Shown: positions 52,250-62,484, numbered from the stretch's first letter. The stretch is DNA of 64,000 nucleotides from Paraburkholderia bannensis NBRC 103871 (GCF_000685015.1 NZ_BAYA01000003.1:248001-312000), one strand, 5' to 3'. Notes: a model not told the origin generated them from the letters alone. Translations and numbers: made by a program.

Positions 52250-53653
52250 ATGAAAAGAGACAACACTCCCGGCGCGCAAGCGCAATCCGTCAAGGGGCGC
52301 GGCGTGGTCGCCGCCCTCGTCTACGTGTTCGAACGGGTCATGCCCGATCCCTTCGTCCTCTCGATCTGCCTGACCGCCTTCGTTGCCGTCATCGCGTTCG
52401 TCTTCGCGCCGCACGGCAATGTGCCGACGCTGCTGGACGCCTGGTACACGGGCACCTTCGGCATCCTCGGTTTCGCGTTGCAGATGATCCTGATTCTCGC
52501 GACCGGCTATGCGATCGCCGAAGCGCCCGTCGTGCAACGCGGCCTGCGCGCACTCGCCGCCCGCGCGCAAACGCCCGCGCGCGCCGCGCTGCTGGTGTTC
52601 CCGGTCGTCGCCGTCGCGGCGTGGCTCAACTGGGGGCTTGGCCTGATCGTCGGCGCACTGCTGTCGCGCGAAATCGCGCGGCGCGTGAAGGTGGACTTCG
52701 CGTGGCTGGTCGCTGGCAGCTATTCGGCGTGGTCGATCTGCAACAGCGGTCTGTCCAGCTCGATTGCGCTGTCGCAGGCATCGCACGGCAACGCGCTCAA
52801 TCTGGTCGAAAAGGCCACGGGCCAGGTCGTGCCGCTCGCGCAGACGGTGTTCGCGCCGTTCGTGTTCGTGCCGACGGTGCTCGTAGTGGTCGTGATGACC
52901 TTCATCTTCATTCGCATGCACCCGAAGGCCGAAGACGTGGTGGCCTTCAACCAGAGCAAGGAAAGCGAAGACAACGCCCCCAGCGACGACCCGCACGCGC
53001 GCGCCGACGCGGGTGTCGACGAGTCGCCCTCGTTCGCCACGCGCCTCGAACAGTCGATGCTCGGCACGCTGTTGCTGCTCGCGCTGGGCGTGGGTTACCT
53101 GGCGATGGAATGGAGCGAAAAAGGCTTCGATCTCGACATCAACACGACGATCCTGATTTTCCTGCTGATCGGTCTCGCCTTGCAGCGCACGCCGATCGCC
53201 TACGCGAACGCGATCCGCCGCGCCGCGCGCCAGACCGGTTCGATGCTGCTTCAGTACCCCGTCTATGGCGGCATCATGGGCATCATGAAGGGCACGGGTC
53301 TCGCGTCGATGATCGCCAAGGCCTTCGTGACGATCGCCACGCCCGTCACGCTGCCGATCTGGAGCTACCTGAGCTCGCTCATCATCACGCTGCTGGTGCC
53401 GAGCGCGGGCGGCCACTGGGCCGTGCAAGGGCCGTTCGTGCTGCCGGCTGCGCTAAGCCTGCACGCGTCGGTGCCCCGCACCGCCATGGGCGTGGCGATG
53501 GCCGAAAACGTCTCGAACATGCTGCAACCGTTCTGGGCCGTGCCGATCGTCGCCATCGCGGGCATTCGCATCCAGCGCGTGATGGGCTATACGGCCGTGA
53601 CGTTCGCGGTGTCGCTCGTGATCTACGCGGTTGCGCTGTGGCTCGTGCCTTGA
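52250..53653 (+). CDS. Short-chain fatty acid transporter, AtoE family
   Basis: 467 residues, polytopic. The opening LVYVFERVMPDPFVLSICLTAFVAVI, the WLNWGLGLIVGALLSREIARR and YSAWSICNSGLSSSIAL segments, and the C-terminal AGGHWAVQGPFVLPAALSLHASVPRTAMGVAMAEN match AtoE/DcuC-like short-chain fatty acid carriers. Start at ATG 52250, with GAGC about 10 bases upstream; a GTG at 52235 has no ribosome site. It would import acetoacetate or butyrate-type acids. No CoA-transferase or thiolase is adjacent. Confidence 0.85.
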   Translation: MKRDNTPGAQAQSVKGRGVVAALVYVFERVMPDPFVLSICLTAFVAVIAFVFAPHGNVPTLLDAWYTGTFGILGFALQMILILATGYAIAEAPVVQRGLRALAARAQTPARAALLVFPVVAVAAWLNWGLGLIVGALLSREIARRVKVDFAWLVAGSYSAWSICNSGLSSSIALSQASHGNALNLVEKATGQVVPLAQTVFAPFVFVPTVLVVVVMTFIFIRMHPKAEDVVAFNQSKESEDNAPSDDPHARADAGVDESPSFATRLEQSMLGTLLLLALGVGYLAMEWSEKGFDLDINTTILIFLLIGLALQRTPIAYANAIRRAARQTGSMLLQYPVYGGIMGIMKGTGLASMIAKAFVTIATPVTLPIWSYLSSLIITLLVPSAGGHWAVQGPFVLPAALSLHASVPRTAMGVAMAENVSNMLQPFWAVPIVAIAGIRIQRVMGYTAVTFAVSLVIYAVALWLVP

Positions 53654-53707
53654 GCAGGTTGAAGTCAGCTGCAGCGAGTTGAAGCATCGGGCATGAGCCC
53701 TGGCTGA

Positions 53708-53744
53708 AACGGCGTCGCGTGTGCCTGCACGCGGCGCCGTTTTT
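53708..53744 (+). terminator. Rho-independent terminator after the AtoE-like gene
   Basis: A 14-bp stem (53708-53721 against 53728-53741, one G-T wobble) with a 6-base loop and a five-T run ending at 53744. Confidence 0.85.
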
Positions 53745-53839
53745 CATTGCGCCATCGCTTGCGCGCACCCGCCGCGCAATTGCGCCACAATGCACAGACG
53801 CCCGCACGCCCTTCACGTGCCCGGGAAAAGGAGCCTGCC

Positions 53840-54373
53840 GTGACCGCACACCAGCCGCCCAGCGACGACATCGACCCGCGCCTCATCGACTTCGCGCACG
53901 AAGTATTCGATACGGCCCGCCGCGGGGAAGCCGCCACGCTCGCGTCGCTGATCGACCAGGGATTGCCGCCCAATCTGCGCAACGAAAAGGGCGATAGCCT
54001 CGTCATGCTGGCGAGCTATCACGGCCACGCCAATGCGGTGCGCGCGCTGGTGCAGCGCGGCGCGGATCCCGACCTGCGCAACGATAGCGGCCAGACGCCG
54101 CTCGCGGGCGCGGCCTACAAGGGTTATGCGGAAGTGATCAGCGCGCTGCTCGACAACGGCGCGGACGTGGAAGGCGCATCACCGGACGGCCGCACGGCGC
54201 TGATGATCGCGGCGATGTTCAACCGCGTCGATATCGTCGATCAACTGCTGTCGCGCGGAGCCAATCCGCGTGCGCAGGACGGCGCCGGCAATACCGCATT
54301 CGACGTCGCCAACGGCATGGGCGCGACCGACGCCGCCGCCCGGCTCGCACACGCGAGCGGCCGGACGTTTTAA
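53840..54373 (+). CDS. Ankyrin-repeat protein
   Basis: 177 residues and about four ankyrin repeats: EKGDSLVMLASYHGHANAVRALVQRGADPDLRN, SGQTPLAGAAYKGYAEVISALLDNGADVEG and PDGRTALMIAAMFNRVDIVDQLLSRGANPRAQ are clear, with a shorter first and last unit. Start at GTG 53840, with GGAG 7 bases upstream. No signal peptide. Short bacterial ankyrin proteins of this size often sit beside catalase or other stress genes, but nothing here indicates the partner. Confidence 0.82.
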   Translation: MTAHQPPSDDIDPRLIDFAHEVFDTARRGEAATLASLIDQGLPPNLRNEKGDSLVMLASYHGHANAVRALVQRGADPDLRNDSGQTPLAGAAYKGYAEVISALLDNGADVEGASPDGRTALMIAAMFNRVDIVDQLLSRGANPRAQDGAGNTAFDVANGMGATDAAARLAHASGRTF

Positions 54374-54442
54374 ATCTTCGGGCGAATTCGCGGATTTGAT
54401 CCGCTCGCGCATCCTGGCCGCAATTGTCTCCCTGGTGTCAGT

Positions 54443-54549
54443 CCTGGTTTGCATACCAGGCCCAGCCAGGCGACGCTATCCCTGTAGCCCGCGATGAGGC
54501 ACGTGTATTGCTCTGACAGAGTGTGTAACCCGTGATATCGTTGGGTTAC
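54443..54549. promoter_or_regulatory. Two inverted repeats upstream of the 121-residue gene
   Basis: CCTGGT (54443-54448) with ACCAGG (54455-54460), and GTAACCC (54525-54531) with GGGTTAC (54543-54549) around a GATATC. The second is 59 bases before the ATG at 54609 and could be an operator or leader hairpin. Confidence 0.4.
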
Positions 54550-54608
54550 CGGAGTCGTAGCGCACAAGTGCCCGTCAATCGAACTCTGTCACCTTCGCGA
54601 GCGTCGCC

Positions 54609-54974
54609 ATGAGTGATGTACGCCACCACCTGAGTCCGCGCGACCGCGTGGAATTGCTCTGCTGGCTCACCTGCGGGAGCCTCGGAGCGTACTATCTCAA
54701 CGAATCCTGGCCCAATGCGGCCTTCCACGTGCAGGCCGCGCACAAGTGGCTCGACCGCCACGCGCGAGAGGCCGACTGGCTCGCCATCGCGCGGCTCACC
54801 GCCGTCGCCCAGGAGATCGCCAAGCAGCACGCCTGGTTCGTGGACGCCGCCTGGGCGCGCGACGCGGTCGAGGAAATTCTCGACACCGACGATCTCAACT
54901 ATCAGGCCAAGCTCGTGCTTCAGGTGCTCAAGGATTGCGAGCTCGCACTCGCCGACCGCCGCGCCGCCGACTGA
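54609..54974 (+). CDS. Unrecognised 121-residue protein
   Basis: A balanced, mainly helical sequence beginning MSDVRHHLSPRDRVELLCWLT and ending AKLVLQVLKDCELALADRRAAD. No signal peptide or transmembrane segment is convincing, though WLTCGSLGAYYL is hydrophobic. Composition differs from the arginine-rich shadows in other frames and a terminator-like hairpin follows it, both arguing for a real gene. No family or function is recognised. Confidence 0.65.
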   Translation: MSDVRHHLSPRDRVELLCWLTCGSLGAYYLNESWPNAAFHVQAAHKWLDRHAREADWLAIARLTAVAQEIAKQHAWFVDAAWARDAVEEILDTDDLNYQAKLVLQVLKDCELALADRRAAD

Positions 54975-55013
54975 CCCTGCGTGACGCCGCACTGAAACTG
55001 CCCGCATAAACTC

Positions 55014-55055
55014 GCCGCACGTTTCTCCATCAAACGATGGAGGCGGCGGCGTTTT
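55014..55055 (+). terminator. Terminator-like hairpin after the 121-residue gene
   Basis: CTCCATC (55025-55031) with GATGGAG (55036-55042) around AAAC, inside GCCGC (55014-55018) and GCGGC (55043-55047), followed by GGCGTTTT. Confidence 0.5.
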
Positions 55056-55117
55056 CGTCGAACCATACTCAGGAACGCAGCGCCGGCCCCCGCCAGCGCA
55101 CAGGCGGGAGCGTTCCC

Positions 55118-55354
55118 ATGGTCTCGAAGATCTCATCCCCCTTGATGTCCACGCTCGCGACGGTCGCGCTGTGTGCGTGCGCCACGTCGATCAGCGCCTC
55201 GGCGTGGGCGCAAGGCAACGCGGCGACGCCCGGCGCAGGCGCCGCCAAGCAGGTGCAGAAAATCTCCCGCACCGACCGCAAGCCGCAGCAGATCGCCAAA
55301 ATCGGCCGACCCGCGCCGCAATCGCTGCGCTATCTGGTTTCTGACGCGCCCTGA
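55118..55354 (+). CDS. Small secreted protein
   Basis: 78 residues. The N-terminus MVSKISSPLMSTLATVALCACATSISASAWA is a typical Sec signal with a likely cut at AWA/Q. About 45 basic, Gln-rich residues remain (QNAATPGAGAAKQ is Gly/Ala-rich, then KISRTDRKPQQIAKIGR). A GGGAG site lies 7 bases before the ATG at 55118. It is convergent with the efflux operon. Function unknown; it could be a periplasmic peptide. Confidence 0.55.
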   Translation: MVSKISSPLMSTLATVALCACATSISASAWAQGNAATPGAGAAKQVQKISRTDRKPQQIAKIGRPAPQSLRYLVSDAP

Positions 55355-55386
55355 GACGATAAAAACGCGCAGCGGAAACGCCATGC

Positions 55387-55425
55387 AAAAACGCCTCGCG
55401 CCGCCATTTACGGCGGCGCGAGGCG
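55387..55425 (-). terminator. Terminator of the RND efflux operon
   Basis: CGCCTCGCGCCGCC (55392-55405) and GGCGGCGCGAGGCG (55412-55425) form a perfect 14-bp stem with a 6-base loop. On the - strand it is followed by TTTTT, so it stops transcription from the efflux genes. Confidence 0.82.
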
Positions 55426-55445
55426 ATCGACACGGTTCAATCCCG

Positions 55446-56897
55446 CTATGACTGCGGCGCGGCTTTGGCGTCTGCGGTTGCGCTCGTCTTCGGCGTCCAG
55501 CCGTATCCGAGCGCCTTGTAGAGGCTGACGATCTGCGCAAGCTGCTGATCCTGCAACTGCGACTGCTGGATCTGCGCCGAGAAGAGACTGCGCTCGGCGT
55601 CCAGCACTTCGAGGTAGCTCGTGTAGCCGCCCTCGTACAAGTCGCGCGACAGCGACGAATACTGCGAGAGCGCCGCCACCTGACGCGTCGTGGCGTCGAG
55701 TTGATCGCGCGTGCGCGCAACGCCGACGAGTGCGTTTTCGACGTCGGCGAACGCCTGCTGGATCGTCTGCTGATAGCTCAACAGCGCTTCCTGATGCTGC
55801 GCCTCGGCCTCATGCACCGATCCCGCGATCGCGCCGCCCTGGAAAATCGGCTGCGTGACAGCACCCGCAAACGACCAGACGCGCGCCGGCCCTGTCCACA
55901 GCCCGGAAAGCGCCGTGCTGGCTGCGCCGAATAGCCCCGTAATCGAAATATCCGGGAAATATTGCGCGCGCGCCGCGCCGATCGACGCGTTCGCCGCGAT
56001 CAGCGCCTGCTCCGCTTCGAGGATGTCGGGCCGGCGCTCGATCAGCGTCGACGGCAACCCGGCCGGAATTGCCGGCGCGGAAAGCTGCGTAATGGGCTTG
56101 CCGCGCGGAATCGGCCCTGGATTCTGGCCGAGCAACAGCGAAATCGCATCTTCCTGCTGTGCGATCTGCTGCTGGATCGAATACACCGAGGTCTGCGCGG
56201 ATTCGTACTCGGACTTCGCCTGGCTCACCTGCAACTGGGATACCACGCCGCCCGCGAAACGCTCCTCGAACAGACTCACCGAGCCTTCGCGGCTCTTGAG
56301 CGTCTCGTTGGCAATCGTCAGCTGATTGTCGAGATCGCGCAATTGCAGATAGCTGGTCGCCACGTTGGCGATGATCGCGATACGCGTGGCCTGCTGCGCC
56401 GACTGCGTGCCGAGATAACTGGCGCGCGCAGCCTCGGTCAGACGCCGCAGCCGCCCGAACAGATCGAGTTCCCAGGACACCGTTCCCTGCAGCTGGAACT
56501 GGTTGCCGACCAACGGCGGATAGCCGGGTGCGGGCACGCCACGGCTGCGCGTCGCGCCGAAATTCCCGTTGATCTGCGGGAACAGACCCGCACGCGTCAC
56601 AACGTACTTGCCGTAATACTCTTCGACGCGAGCGGCCGCAATGCCCAGATCCTTGTTCTGCTCAAGTGCCTTTTCGACCAGGCCGTCGAGCACGGGATCG
56701 TTGAACTGCTTCCACCAGTCGAGCGACGGATCGACCACTTCGCCGCTTCCCGAGGCGAAACGGTAGGTCGCTGGCGTGTCGACCGTCGGCCGGTGATAGT
56801 CCGGCCCGACTGCGCAGGCCGCGAGGCACAGCACGCTCGCGGCGAGTGCAGTGCGGCGCCAGGCGGGAAACCAGGTTCGCTTGAGTTTAGGGTTCAT
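55446..56897 (-). CDS. RND efflux outer-membrane lipoprotein (OprM/NodT family)
   Basis: 483 residues. Lipobox LCLAAC (Cys28), then CAVGPDYHRPTVDTPATYR, the classic NodT/OprM opening. The protein has the two homologous TolC-like repeats with long helices, e.g. ARVEEYYGKYVVTRAGLFPQINGNFG, GVVSQLQVSQAKSEYESAQ and VPSTLIERRPDILEAEQALIAANASIGAARAQYFP. It forms the trimeric duct for the pump. It starts 4 bases after the permease stop and is the last gene of the operon. Confidence 0.93.
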   Translation of the reverse strand: MNPKLKRTWFPAWRRTALAASVLCLAACAVGPDYHRPTVDTPATYRFASGSGEVVDPSLDWWKQFNDPVLDGLVEKALEQNKDLGIAAARVEEYYGKYVVTRAGLFPQINGNFGATRSRGVPAPGYPPLVGNQFQLQGTVSWELDLFGRLRRLTEAARASYLGTQSAQQATRIAIIANVATSYLQLRDLDNQLTIANETLKSREGSVSLFEERFAGGVVSQLQVSQAKSEYESAQTSVYSIQQQIAQQEDAISLLLGQNPGPIPRGKPITQLSAPAIPAGLPSTLIERRPDILEAEQALIAANASIGAARAQYFPDISITGLFGAASTALSGLWTGPARVWSFAGAVTQPIFQGGAIAGSVHEAEAQHQEALLSYQQTIQQAFADVENALVGVARTRDQLDATTRQVAALSQYSSLSRDLYEGGYTSYLEVLDAERSLFSAQIQQSQLQDQQLAQIVSLYKALGYGWTPKTSATADAKAAPQS

Positions 56898-56901
56898 GGC
56901 T

Positions 56902-59900
56902 TCAACCCTCCTGCGCAGGCGGCACGGCCGGCGGCGACATCGGTGCTTGCGCCTTCGACTTCTTGCGGGACGACAAGGTTTCGAGACCCCAGAAGAACAT
57001 CGGAATAAAGAACAGTGCGATCAGCGTGGCGCCGAGCATGCCGAAGATCACACCCGTGCCGAGCGAGCGCCGGCTCGCCGCCGACGCCCCGCTGGCGATC
57101 GCCAGCGGCACGCAACCCAGGATGAACGCGAGCGAGGTCATGATGATCGGCCGCAAACGCAGCTTGGCAGCAGCGATGGCTGCATCGTACGGCGACATGT
57201 TTTCCTTCTCGCGCATTTCGACCGCGAACTCGAAGATCAGAATGGCGTTCTTCGCCGCGAGCGCGATCAGCACCGTCAAGCCGATCTGGAAATACACGTC
57301 ATCTTCCATGCCGCGTATCAGGATGCCCACCAACGCGCCGAACAACGCGAACGGCACCGCCAGCAGCACGCCAATCGGCAGCGACCACTTCTCGTACTGC
57401 GCCGCGAGAATCAGGAACACCATCAGCAGCGCGAACGCAAACACCATCGCCGCCGTGGAACCTGCCTTCTTCTCTTCGTAAGCCTGGCCGCTCCATTCAT
57501 AGCTATAGCCGTCGCCGAGCGTCTCCTTAGCGATTTCTTCCATCGCCGCGATCGCCTCGCCCGAGCTATGGCCAGGAGCCGCGTCGCCGGTGATCTTGGC
57601 CGCCGGGAAGTTGTTGAAGCGATTGACGATGTCCGGGCCCGGCACGAAACGCACCGTCGCCATGGCCTTGATCGGCACCATGTCGCCGGAACGGTTACGC
57701 ACGTAAAGCTGCTGGATGTCGTCGGGACGCGTGCGGTACTGCGGCTCTGCCTGCACGATCACCTGGAACAGCCGGCTGCCCTTGGGGAACTGGCTGACGT
57801 AAGACGATCCGAACATCGTTTGCAGTGCCGTATAGACATCCTGAACCGGCACCCCCATCGTTTCCGCGCGCTCGCGGTCTACTTCGACCAGCAACTGCCG
57901 CGAACTCGTGTTGATGGTCGAATTCACGCTGCGCAACGCCGGGTTCTGGCGTGCCTTTGCCATCATCGCGCGAACCTTCTGCTCCAGGTCCTGATAGCTG
58001 CCCTCGCCCGTCGATTGCAGCCAGAACTCGAAGCCGCCCGTCGTACCGAGACCCGGAATCGACGGCGGATTGAGCGCCACGACCGCGCCCTCCTTGAAGG
58101 TCGAGAAGTACTTCTGCGATGCGCGGATCAAGTCCTCCGCCGAGCCGTTCTTGCCGCGCTCGCTAAAGCTCTTGAGCGTAATAAAGAGCGCACCCGCGTT
58201 CGACTTGTACTGCGAGTCGATCAGGCTGTAGCCAATCGGCGCCGCCACCGAACTCACGGCAGGCTGCTTCGCGAACCAGTCCTCGGCCTTCTTCGACAAG
58301 TCGCCGGTACGGTCGAGGCTGGCCGCATCGGGCATCACGACCGCGCCCAGCAGATAGCCCTGGTCCTCCACCGGCAGGAACGACGAGGGAATCGACTTGA
58401 AGAGGCCACCCGTGGCGATGATCATCACGACGATCAGGCCGATCGACAGCACCACACGGCGGATCGCCGTCTGCACCCAGCTCGCATAGCCGTTGGTGAG
58501 CTTCGCAAACTTGTCGTTGAACCAGAGGAAAAAGCGGTTCTTCGTCGTTTCGCCCGGTTTGAGCAGGATGGCGGCCAGCGCCGGCGAGAGCGTCAGCGCA
58601 CAGATGCCGGAGAGCACCACCGACACCGCGATCGTCACGGCAAACTGCTTATAGAGCTGCCCCGTGATGCCCGAGAGGAACGCCACCGGAATGAACACTG
58701 CAAGCAGCACGAGCACGATCGCGACCACTGGCCCGCTCACTTCGTCCATGGCGCGCTTGGCGGCCTCGCGTGGCGGCAGCTTGAACTCGCTCATGTTGCG
58801 CTCGACGTTTTCGATCACGACGATCGCATCGTCCACGACGATACCGATAGCGAGCACCATCCCGAACAACGTCAGCATGTTGATCGAAAAGCCAAACGCC
58901 TCCATGCCGATGAACGCGCCGATGATCGACACCGGCACCGCGAGAATCGGCACGAGCGTCGCGCGGAAACTCTGGAGGAAGATGAACACCACGATGATCA
59001 CGAGGATCACGGCGTCGCGCAGCGTGTGGACGACCTCGCCGATGGACTCGCGCACGAACTCCGTCGTATCCAGCGCGACCTCGTACTTGAGGCCCGGCGG
59101 GAAGTTCTTCGACAGTTGCTCAAGCGTCTGGTGCACCTGCTTGGCCACCTGCAGCGCGTTGGCGCCCGGCTGCTGATAGACGGCGATCAGCGTGGCGGTC
59201 TTGCCGTTATAGCGGCCGCGCAGCGAGTAGTCCTTCGCGCCCAGTTCCGTATGGCCGATATCCTTGATACGTACGATGGCCGCGTCGCCCGACGCCGCGC
59301 GCAGGATGATGTCGTCGAATTGCGACGGTTCGGTGAGCCGTCCTTTCGTCGCCACCGGGAAGGTCTGCTGCACGGGGGTATCGGTTGGAGACTGCCCTAA
59401 TCGCCCGGCTGAGAACTGCTGGTTCTGGTTACTGATGGCGTTCTGCACATCCGAGACCGTGATGCCCAGCTTGGCCATGCGATCGGGCTTGAGCCAGACG
59501 CGCATCGCGTAGTCCGCCGAACCGAAAATGCTCGCCTGGTTCGCGCCCGGAATGCGCTTGAGCGCGTCGAGCACATAGACGTTGGCGTAGTTCGCGACGT
59601 AGGCCTGGTCATAAGCGTTGTCGGGCGAATAAATCGCCACCACCATCATGAACGCCGACGAGCGCTTCTGCACCGACACGCCCTGTGACGTCACGGCGTC
59701 GGGCAGCGTAGGCAGCGCGAGGTTCACGCGGTTCTGCACGTCCACCTGCGCGAGCGACGGATCCGTGCCGATGTTGAAATACACGGTCAGCGTCATGTTG
59801 CCCGTCGAGGAGCTCGACGAGTTCATGTACATCATGTTGTCCGCGCCGTTGACCTGCTGCTCGATCGGCGCGGCCACGTTCTGCGCGACGATATCCGCGC

Positions 59901-60063
59901 TCGCGCCCGGATAGGTCGCACTCACCGTGATCTGCGGCGGCGAGATGTCAGGAAACTGCGCAATCGGCAGATTGAGCAGCGACACGAAGCCGGCGACCAC
60001 GATGATGATCGACAGCACCGACGCAAAAATCGGCCGGTCAATAAAAAAGTGAGAAAGCTTCAT
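56902..60063 (-). CDS. RND multidrug efflux permease (HAE1, MexF/AcrB-like)
   Basis: 1053 residues, the full size of HAE1 pumps. [43 protein letters not shown] and [21 protein letters not shown] match the MexF-OqxB branch. The proton relay is intact: the Asp-Asp pair in [18 protein letters not shown] and the Lys in [21 protein letters not shown]. It should expel amphipathic drugs or aromatic compounds using proton motive force. Only 3 bases separate it from the adaptor gene. Confidence 0.95.
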   Translation of the reverse strand: MKLSHFFIDRPIFASVLSIIIVVAGFVSLLNLPIAQFPDISPPQITVSATYPGASADIVAQNVAAPIEQQVNGADNMMYMNSSSSSTGNMTLTVYFNIGTDPSLAQVDVQNRVNLALPTLPDAVTSQGVSVQKRSSAFMMVVAIYSPDNAYDQAYVANYANVYVLDALKRIPGANQASIFGSADYAMRVWLKPDRMAKLGITVSDVQNAISNQNQQFSAGRLGQSPTDTPVQQTFPVATKGRLTEPSQFDDIILRAASGDAAIVRIKDIGHTELGAKDYSLRGRYNGKTATLIAVYQQPGANALQVAKQVHQTLEQLSKNFPPGLKYEVALDTTEFVRESIGEVVHTLRDAVILVIIVVFIFLQSFRATLVPILAVPVSIIGAFIGMEAFGFSINMLTLFGMVLAIGIVVDDAIVVIENVERNMSEFKLPPREAAKRAMDEVSGPVVAIVLVLLAVFIPVAFLSGITGQLYKQFAVTIAVSVVLSGICALTLSPALAAILLKPGETTKNRFFLWFNDKFAKLTNGYASWVQTAIRRVVLSIGLIVVMIIATGGLFKSIPSSFLPVEDQGYLLGAVVMPDAASLDRTGDLSKKAEDWFAKQPAVSSVAAPIGYSLIDSQYKSNAGALFITLKSFSERGKNGSAEDLIRASQKYFSTFKEGAVVALNPPSIPGLGTTGGFEFWLQSTGEGSYQDLEQKVRAMMAKARQNPALRSVNSTINTSSRQLLVEVDRERAETMGVPVQDVYTALQTMFGSSYVSQFPKGSRLFQVIVQAEPQYRTRPDDIQQLYVRNRSGDMVPIKAMATVRFVPGPDIVNRFNNFPAAKITGDAAPGHSSGEAIAAMEEIAKETLGDGYSYEWSGQAYEEKKAGSTAAMVFAFALLMVFLILAAQYEKWSLPIGVLLAVPFALFGALVGILIRGMEDDVYFQIGLTVLIALAAKNAILIFEFAVEMREKENMSPYDAAIAAAKLRLRPIIMTSLAFILGCVPLAIASGASAASRRSLGTGVIFGMLGATLIALFFIPMFFWGLETLSSRKKSKAQAPMSPPAVPPAQEG

Positions 60064-60066
60064 CGC

Positions 60067-61671
60067 TTAGCCTCCCGCTGCGGGCGAGAGGGTCACGTCC
60101 ACGCGTCGGGACTTGTCGGCCGGGTCGGAGGCCACCACACGAGCGGGCTTGCGCATTTCGATGCGAGCGTCCTGCACGCCCGCGACGATGAGCGCCGAGC
60201 GCACGGTGTCGGCGCGCGCGTGGGCAAGACGTTCGTTCTGCGCAGCGGAGCCGGTCGCATCGGCATAGCCGGAAACCACGACATGCGAATCGGGCGATGC
60301 GGCAAGGCGCTGCGCAACCGCAGCGAGCGCGGACGCCGATTGCGCGTCGAGGCTCGCGCTGCCGCTCGTGAAGTAGAGCGGCGTCGAGCCTGAAGCGTTG
60401 CTGGCCGTGGCGCTGGACGTCGCCGTCCTGGTGCCGGCCGCAGCCGTGGCGTTGGTGGCATTCACAGCGCCGCTCGCGGCCGCTGCACCACCGCCGTTGT
60501 CAGCCGCACCTTCCGCACCGCCCGCGTCCGCGTTCGCAGGCGCCTGCACCACATGCGGATTGACCGGCGCGCCCGGCATGAGCCGCAGCGTGTTGTCCAC
60601 CACGACACGATCGCCCGCATGCAGGCCAGAGCTCACCACCCAGTCGTTGCCGTTCCACTCGCCGGTTTCGATCGAACGCTGCTGTGCTTTGTTGTCATTA
60701 TCGACTGTCCATACGAATGCCCCACGCGGCCCCTGAATCACCGCGTTCTGCGGCACTGCTATCGCGTTTGCACGGTCTGCGCCGTGCAGCTTGATCCGCA
60801 CGAACTGGCCGGGGCGCAGCGAGCCCTTGGGGTTCGGCACCTCGGCGCGAATCAGATAGGTGCCGGTCTTGTCGCTCAACGAAGCATCGGCGAACGCGAT
60901 ACGACCGGTATACGGATACGTGCTGCCGTCGGCAAGCACGATTTGCGCTTCGAGTTTGCCCATTTCCGGCACCTTGAGCGTGCCGTTTGCCGTCTGCTTG
61001 CGCAGAGTCAGCATCTCGTTTTCCGAAAGCGAGAAGTTGATCCACATGGGATCGAGCTTCGCCACGTAAGTCAGCAGACTGTTGGACGCGTCGATATAGG
61101 AACCGTCCTGCTTCTTCGCGTAGCTCGACAGCCCCGTGACCGGCGCCGTGATGGTCGTATAGCCGAGATTGAGCGACGCGCTCGTGACGTTGGCGCGCGC
61201 CTGTTCGAGCGCGGCCGCGGCCGCTTGCTGCTGGCCGATCGAATCGTCGAGATCCTTCTGGCTCAACGCGTTCTTGGCAACGAGCGGCTTGACGCGATTG
61301 AGATTGGCCTGCGCGGTGTCGAGCCGCGCCTTCTGTTGCGCATATTCGGCGCGCGCTGCGTCGAGTGCGGCCTGAAACGGCTTGCGATCCATCTGGAACA
61401 TGACGTCCCCTTGATGAACCATCGAGCCTTCTTCGTAAATGCGTTTTTCAAGAAAGCCGCTTACGCGTGCGCGTATTTCGACCTGCTGGGAGCTTTCTGT
61501 CTGACCGACATAATCAAATACAACGGGAACGTCGCGCAGCGCGACGTTCATTACATCAACGTTGGCCGGCGGAGGCGCCGACGCAACCGGTGTTTTATCG
61601 TGGCACGCAGCGGCCCCGATCACCAAACCCATGGACAAGCACAAACGTGCTACCCGATATCCGCATGTCAT
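60067..61671 (-). CDS. RND periplasmic adaptor fused to an OmpA-like domain
   Basis: 534 residues. Residues 1-370 are a normal membrane-fusion protein: lipobox GAAAC (Cys23), the lipoyl half-motif VEIRARVSGFLEKRIYEEGSMV, a helical hairpin, LGYTTITAPVTG, and the beta-barrel and proximal domains. Residues 375-430 are an Ala/Gly/Thr linker. Residues 431-530 (LYFTSGSASLDAQSASALAAV onward) form an OmpA-C domain with the peptidoglycan-binding Asp471 (GYADATG) and Arg486 (AHARADTV) and the closing SRRVDVTLSP. The ATG at 61671 has GGAG 6 bases upstream. Adaptors of this family normally end near residue 400. Confidence 0.92.
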   Translation of the reverse strand: MTCGYRVARLCLSMGLVIGAAACHDKTPVASAPPPANVDVMNVALRDVPVVFDYVGQTESSQQVEIRARVSGFLEKRIYEEGSMVHQGDVMFQMDRKPFQAALDAARAEYAQQKARLDTAQANLNRVKPLVAKNALSQKDLDDSIGQQQAAAAALEQARANVTSASLNLGYTTITAPVTGLSSYAKKQDGSYIDASNSLLTYVAKLDPMWINFSLSENEMLTLRKQTANGTLKVPEMGKLEAQIVLADGSTYPYTGRIAFADASLSDKTGTYLIRAEVPNPKGSLRPGQFVRIKLHGADRANAIAVPQNAVIQGPRGAFVWTVDNDNKAQQRSIETGEWNGNDWVVSSGLHAGDRVVVDNTLRLMPGAPVNPHVVQAPANADAGGAEGAADNGGGAAAASGAVNATNATAAAGTRTATSSATASNASGSTPLYFTSGSASLDAQSASALAAVAQRLAASPDSHVVVSGYADATGSAAQNERLAHARADTVRSALIVAGVQDARIEMRKPARVVASDPADKSRRVDVTLSPAAGG

Positions 61672-61960
61672 GCTTTTCTCCGTTATCGACGATCTACGCT
61701 GGACCGACGAACCTCAGGCGAATCCTGCAAAAGCAGGACGTGCTGCGCCGCCTCAAGCTCGGAGCAGATCTTACTGCGTTTCTTCAGGGCGAACGATCAC
61801 ACTGCCCATTAAAAGCAAGCCATCCTTATTGTTAGTCAAGGTTAAATGCAGACTGAGAAATAATCACATCATGTGTTGCGATCAAAGCAATAAACGCTGA
61901 TATATGGATTGCAAACATTTGAGATAAATTGACAGCCTGTTGAAGAAATGCAATTCGTAT
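61672..61960. promoter_or_regulatory. Upstream region of the efflux operon
   Basis: The last 120 bases (about 61820-61940) are unusually AT-rich for this window, including ATAAACGCTGATATATGG, and contain TTGCGATCAAAGCAA (TTGC/GCAA arms). They probably hold the efflux promoter. No regulator gene of the TetR or LysR type is adjacent within the window. Confidence 0.4.
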
Positions 61961-62302
61961 TTATCGACGCCTATCAAGCCGACGAATGGAGCCGAACTCC
62001 GCACCTGGCAACGTGCGAATCAGCAGCGCCATCGCGTCGGGCACGCGCGCGCGTTCGAGCTCGACATGCAGACAGGCGCACTCGCTACGGTGGTCGATAT
62101 CGATTGTGTGCACGCCCAGCGCGGCGCCTAGCAGCCCATGCAGCAGGCAACGCGCGAGCTGGGCATCCTGGGTGGCGACGCGCACCACCATTTGCACCGT
62201 CACGTGACGCGATGCCCCGGGCTGTTTAGCCAGCGTTGCACGAGGCGCACGCGGGGCAAGCGTGCGAGGGGAACCAGGGCGATGCGGCAAGAGCGAAGCC
62301 AT
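61961..62302 (-). CDS. Small ACT-like protein, tentative
   Basis: About 113 residues from ATG 62302. The C-terminal part, VTVQMVVRVATQDAQLARCLL and VHTIDIDHRSECACLHVELE then ARVPDAMALLIRTLPGAEFGS, has the beta-alpha-beta-beta-alpha-beta rhythm of an ACT-type regulatory domain. The first 30 residues are basic and less convincing, no ribosome site is seen, and the start could be elsewhere. It may be a shadow, so low confidence. Confidence 0.35.
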   Translation of the reverse strand: MASLLPHRPGSPRTLAPRAPRATLAKQPGASRHVTVQMVVRVATQDAQLARCLLHGLLGAALGVHTIDIDHRSECACLHVELERARVPDAMALLIRTLPGAEFGSIRRLDRRR

Positions 62303-62484
62303 AAGCGCGAGGCGCATGCCAGCAGAGCCGGCGCGCCGTGTTGTTGGACATGACTCGATTCTAGAAAGCCGCGTGCAAATGCCGCGTAAAGAAACATGTG
62401 GCGCGCGCCAGGAATCCATAGCGAGCGCCACCTGATTTAGCCGCCTGTAATCCGCCCTCTGCCTCGCGTTTTGCGCCTGGCGCT

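Noticed and set aside
56851..59400. An 849-codon open frame on the + strand opposite the RND permease
   Set aside because: Arg/His-rich, no ribosome site, and the opposite frame encodes a full HAE1 permease.
61940..62229. Short + strand frames near 62 kb as small genes
   Set aside because: No ribosome site and Arg-rich composition after the first 20 residues.
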